5,754 nucleotides of DNA from Bacteroidota bacterium (GTDB taxonomy: Bacteria; Bacteroidota; Bacteroidia; Bacteroidales; UBA1556). The DNA lies in contig QNXT01000222.1 in the NCBI GenBank assembly GCA_003973505.1, positions 1 through 5,754 of the forward strand, read 5' to 3'. Numbering within the stretch: the first letter of the stretch is position 1; each line of letters opens with the position of its first letter. Below are positions 3,168 through 5,754 of the stretch, piece by piece. The position numbers were made by a program, and so were the translations under genes. The notes under the pieces are model-generated. The model was given only the letters and a program-made list of their open reading frames with translations. It was not told where the DNA came from and did not search any database.

Positions 3168-5754
3168 TCAAAGAATAATAAACCGTCGGACTTCCGAATC
3201 TGTTCCGCTCTCTATTTTAAGTTGGTAAGTTCCGGCTGGGTAGGATGTGGTATTAATCTTCAGTTGATTTAACCCACGATTAGCCTTAATATTAACAGAC
3301 TGAAGCTGTTTGCCTTCGATGTTTGAGACCGAAAGACTGATTTCCTGATTGACAGGAAGAATCACATCAATATTGATAAAGTCGCTTGTAGGATTGGGGT
3401 ATGTATTCCCCACCCAGAGCTGAGCTTGATACTCCTTGCAAAGGGTATTATTTGCCGGCGATTCATCTTCAATATCGGTGTTTAGTGGCGTAGCTGTAAT
3501 GCAGTAATAGGAAGGAGTACCGCTAAGCTTTATCTTCGCCTGAAAAACATAATTTATTTTTTGACTGGCGAAAAGCTCTCCGGTCCATTGTTCTTGTATG
3601 GGCTGACCTCCATTATAATTGGCCGTGAGGTCGATGGCCTTAATTTTTTGCTGTCCTCGATTTTCGATAACACAAGAAAAACGGGCATAACCCTGATCTT
3701 GCGAAGATACAACATCCGTTACTGCAATATCCACAGCAGCATAAACGACGTACACAGTATGTAAAACAGAATCTTTACATCCGTAGGTGTTTTCTACTAT
3801 TAACTGGGGATGGAAGATATTGGAATCGGTGTAAATATGTGAAGGATTCTCTTGATTTGAGTAAAAACCGTCTCCAAATTGCCATTCGTTGTTTAGTGTT
3901 TGTTGTTTACTACCTGTTATTGACTGATTATCAAAATTAACAGTAAGCGGTGGCAGACCATATTCACGATCCATGGTAAAGGCTGCGGTGGGGGAAGGAT
4001 ATACCTTAAATGTATGGGCGGTACTGTCTTCACATCCTGCGCTGCTTTTTACGCGAAGCGTGGCATGATGAATTAACGTATCATTGATAGTGATTATTGG
4101 GGCTTCTACTGTGCTCAAGAACGTACCGTGGTCGAAATTCCAATACCACGAATTGATGGAATCGAGTGAAACAACAGAGGTATCCATAAACTGTATGGGA
4201 GAAGTTGAACAAGCATTCTGCCAGCTAAAACCAGCTTGGGGAATGGCGTTGACTTTTACCGGCAAGGTGATGGTATCCCAACAAGCATTGAGGGCGATAA
4301 CGCGAAGTGCAGTGGGGTAATATCCTGAAGCTGAGAAAGTGTATTTTGGGCTTGGAGACGTAGAGACTGGGGGATTGGGAGACGGGGAGAAAGGGTCAAA
4401 ATTCCATTCATAAGTCATTATAGGGTTATAGGGCAGCGTTTGACTTTGATCGGCAAAACTCACGGGCGAACCATTGCAAACGCTTGAATAAGAAAAATCA
4501 GCTGAAGGGGAAGGTTTGATATCTACTTGTTTTATTATGGAATCTTTACAGCCATAAATATCGGTGGCGGTTAAGCTCGTGTTAAATTGTCCTGATTGCG
4601 AATAAATATAAGTAATAGATGGTAAATTGCCTGCGGCGTAAGGTGCCTGTGGCGTAAGGCTTTGTAAAGCAGTATCTCCATTTCCAAAGTTCCAAAAGAA
4701 TGCCACCAAGGAATCCTTATGAAGGGTTAAATTATCAAAGGTAATTTCCAAATTCTGACAGCCGGTAAGAGGATAGAAATCGGGCTCGGGCAAGGGGCGC
4801 ACATAGACGTTTCGGTAGGCGTAGTTGGAGCAGTTGGAATCGGTGGAGACGGTTAGTTTTGCGATGTAATTTCCTGAATCGGGATATAAGTGTGGGAGAC
4901 TAAGAGATGAAGAGACAGAGAGAGGGGGAGAATTATCTCCGAATTCCCAATTCCACAATATAAGATTTGATTGATCCAATGAATGCGATGAATCGATAAA
5001 TAGCGTTGAATCACGGAAGCAAACCGTATCTGCTGAGAAAACTACATAGGGTGTGATGCCATGAATGGCGACGGTAATGGTATCTTTGGCGGTGCAGCCG
5101 AGGGTGTCGTGGACAATAAGGGAATAAGTACCAGCTGTATTAACTACCAATAAACTATCTGTGCTTCCAGTACTCCAAAGAAAGCTATCTGCCTGAGCTT
5201 GGGCAGTGACAAGGCCAATTTTATCCCCAGAGCAGAGGGATGTATCTGGGCCAAGAGAAGCCTGAACTTCAAAACTATCCACCAACACCTGAACGGTATC
5301 CGTGATAAAGCACCCAAGGGTATCGGTAATTTTTAGGGAATAGGTGTCTTGGAGTGGGATTTTTAGGATTGAATCCGTGGAAACTATTTGACCATTCGAA
5401 TTTTTCCATTGGTATGTGTAAGATGCCTGCGGCGTAAAGGGTGGTAAATTGCCTGCGGCGTAAGGTCTGGTTGGATTAAGCGATAGTGGGAGTGTAATAA
5501 TAACTGTATCACCCAAACAAATAGCTGTATCCTTTAAATTAGCTCTTCCCACCAAATCGTACACATAAACCGAGTCCCGCATAATATCTCCATAAAGATT
5601 AGGCACCTCGCACCAATACCAACCTTCTTGGCGAATACTTATGCTGCGCGTGGTATCTCCAGTGCTCCATAGGTAGCTTTCATACATTTCCTCCGTAGCC
5701 AGCGTGGTATCACAAAAACCGTAATAGCGGAGGATATTTTGTCCTAGGTTGACG
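3168..5754 (-). CDS. Large secreted PKD-repeat protein with T9SS type A C-terminal sorting domain, N-terminus outside the window
   Basis: The frame is open from the right edge (first full codon 5753-5751, valine) to TGA at 3170-3168: 861 visible residues. The ATG at 5687 is internal, because similarity (LGQNI, CDTTLA, then YLWSTGDTT) crosses it. Residue numbers count from the window edge. Three Ig-like repeats come first (about 2-65, 70-158, 161-232) with LGPDTSLC and FLWSTGST motifs. Five PKD domains follow (about 236-319, 322-412, 417-501, 505-585, 587-670) with W-x-F-G-D and x-Y-x-x-x-G-x-Y signatures. A CARDB-like beta domain lies at 674-774. The end (782-861: YPNPTSDFINI, GKQLQSV, PAGTYQLKI, RRFIIL) is a T9SS type A sorting domain, which directs export across the outer membrane and surface attachment or release. 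The domains point to binding or adhesion; no catalytic domain is visible. Low-complexity inserts lie at about 96-111, 274-287, 366-379 and 453-467. Confidence 0.93.
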   Translation of the reverse strand, partial: VNLGQNILRYYGFCDTTLATEEMYESYLWSTGDTTRSISIRQEGWYWCEVPNLYGDIMRDSVYVYDLVGRANLKDTAICLGDTVIITLPLSLNPTRPYAAGNLPPFTPQASYTYQWKNSNGQIVSTDSILKIPLQDTYSLKITDTLGCFITDTVQVLVDSFEVQASLGPDTSLCSGDKIGLVTAQAQADSFLWSTGSTDSLLVVNTAGTYSLIVHDTLGCTAKDTITVAIHGITPYVVFSADTVCFRDSTLFIDSSHSLDQSNLILWNWEFGDNSPPLSVSSSLSLPHLYPDSGNYIAKLTVSTDSNCSNYAYRNVYVRPLPEPDFYPLTGCQNLEITFDNLTLHKDSLVAFFWNFGNGDTALQSLTPQAPYAAGNLPSITYIYSQSGQFNTSLTATDIYGCKDSIIKQVDIKPSPSADFSYSSVCNGSPVSFADQSQTLPYNPIMTYEWNFDPFSPSPNPPVSTSPSPKYTFSASGYYPTALRVIALNACWDTITLPVKVNAIPQAGFSWQNACSTSPIQFMDTSVVSLDSINSWYWNFDHGTFLSTVEAPIITINDTLIHHATLRVKSSAGCEDSTAHTFKVYPSPTAAFTMDREYGLPPLTVNFDNQSITGSKQQTLNNEWQFGDGFYSNQENPSHIYTDSNIFHPQLIVENTYGCKDSVLHTVYVVYAAVDIAVTDVVSSQDQGYARFSCVIENRGQQKIKAIDLTANYNGGQPIQEQWTGELFASQKINYVFQAKIKLSGTPSYYCITATPLNTDIEDESPANNTLCKEYQAQLWVGNTYPNPTSDFINIDVILPVNQEISLSVSNIEGKQLQSVNIKANRGLNQLKINTTSYPAGTYQLKIESGTDSEVRRFIIL
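4354..4395. repeat. Purine-rich low-complexity tract inside PKD domain 3
   Basis: The plus strand is almost all purine, with repeated GGAGAC, GAGAC and GGGAGAC blocks. On the coding strand it reads as SPSPNPPVSTSPSP (residues about 453-467), between the WNF strand and the KYTFSASGYY strand. The insert keeps the frame open. It resembles the tract at 4894-4932 in composition and in the shared GGGAGAC word. Confidence 0.7.
4620..4657. repeat. In-frame copy of the TTACGCCGCAGGCA repeat in PKD domain 2
   Basis: Two units on the minus strand: TTACGCCACAGGCA (4657-4644) and TTACGCCGCAGGCA (4641-4628), 16 bp apart. They are translated as TPQA and YAAG, that is, in two different frames. The segment 4620-4644 is identical over 25 bp to 5442-5466. 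The encoded LTPQAPYAAGNLPS lies between the GNGD turn and the ITYIYSQSG strand. Confidence 0.8.
4894..4932. repeat. Purine-rich low-complexity tract inside PKD domain 1
   Basis: The plus strand is nearly pure purine (GGGAGAC, GAGATGAAGAGACAGAGAGA and a G run). On the coding strand it gives the Ser/Leu/Pro-rich SPPLSVSSSLSLP (residues about 274-287), between WEFGD and HLYPDSGNY. The frame is intact. It is a candidate site for slippage-driven length change. Confidence 0.7.
5424..5466. repeat. In-frame copy of the TTACGCCGCAGGCA repeat in the second Ig-like domain
   Basis: Two identical 14-bp units on the minus strand (5463-5450 and 5437-5424), 26 bp apart, are translated as YAAG and TPQA in two different frames, giving PYAAGNLPPFTPQAS (residues about 97-111). 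The order of the two readings is reversed relative to the copy at 4620-4657. The flanks TLPLSLNP and SYTYQWKN look like normal domain sequence, so the repeat appears inserted in a surface loop. Confidence 0.8.

Noticed and set aside
5685..5687. ATG at 5687 as the start codon of the PKD-repeat protein
   Set aside because: The same frame is open to the window edge, and the upstream residues (LGQNI, CDTTLA) form the start of the Ig-like repeat that continues through YLWSTGDTT. A signal peptide would also be expected and none is present after this ATG.

Overview
The window looks like chromosomal DNA of an AT-rich member of the Bacteroidota. Three things point there: a giant PKD-repeat secreted protein ending in a type IX secretion (T9SS) type A sorting domain, start sites without Shine-Dalgarno sequences, and two TACTTTTG hexamer-like boxes matching the Bacteroidota -7 consensus TAnnTTTG. 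The exact order or genus cannot be fixed from this sequence.

All three recognisable genes lie on the minus strand. Reading in the direction of transcription (right to left), the window starts inside a large surface or secreted protein (5754-3168, its N-terminus lies outside). It has Ig-like repeats, five PKD domains, a CARDB-like domain and a C-terminal T9SS sorting signal. About 1 kb without a credible gene follows (3167-2174), packed with repeats. Then come a small Crp/Fnr-family regulator (2173-1586), a 196-bp gap carrying a promoter-like box, and an oleate hydratase (1389-1, its C-terminus lies outside). The regulator and the oleate hydratase are a plausible functional pair (fatty-acid hydration or detoxification and its control), but only adjacency supports this.

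The most striking part is the gene-free stretch. It contains a 274-bp element (2205-2478) in which almost every base can pair: 35/36-nt terminal inverted repeats enclose two long hairpins, giving a three-way-junction fold. One end of the element sits about 20 bp upstream of the -7 box of the regulator. Next to it are a 42-bp perfect direct repeat, diverged relatives of it, and two copies of a G/C-rich inverted repeat family.

Inside the PKD gene the repeats continue as coding sequence. A 14-bp unit, TTACGCCGCAGGCA, occurs four times in two places and is read in two different frames (YAAG and TPQA). Three successive PKD domains carry three different low-complexity inserts at the same structural loop.
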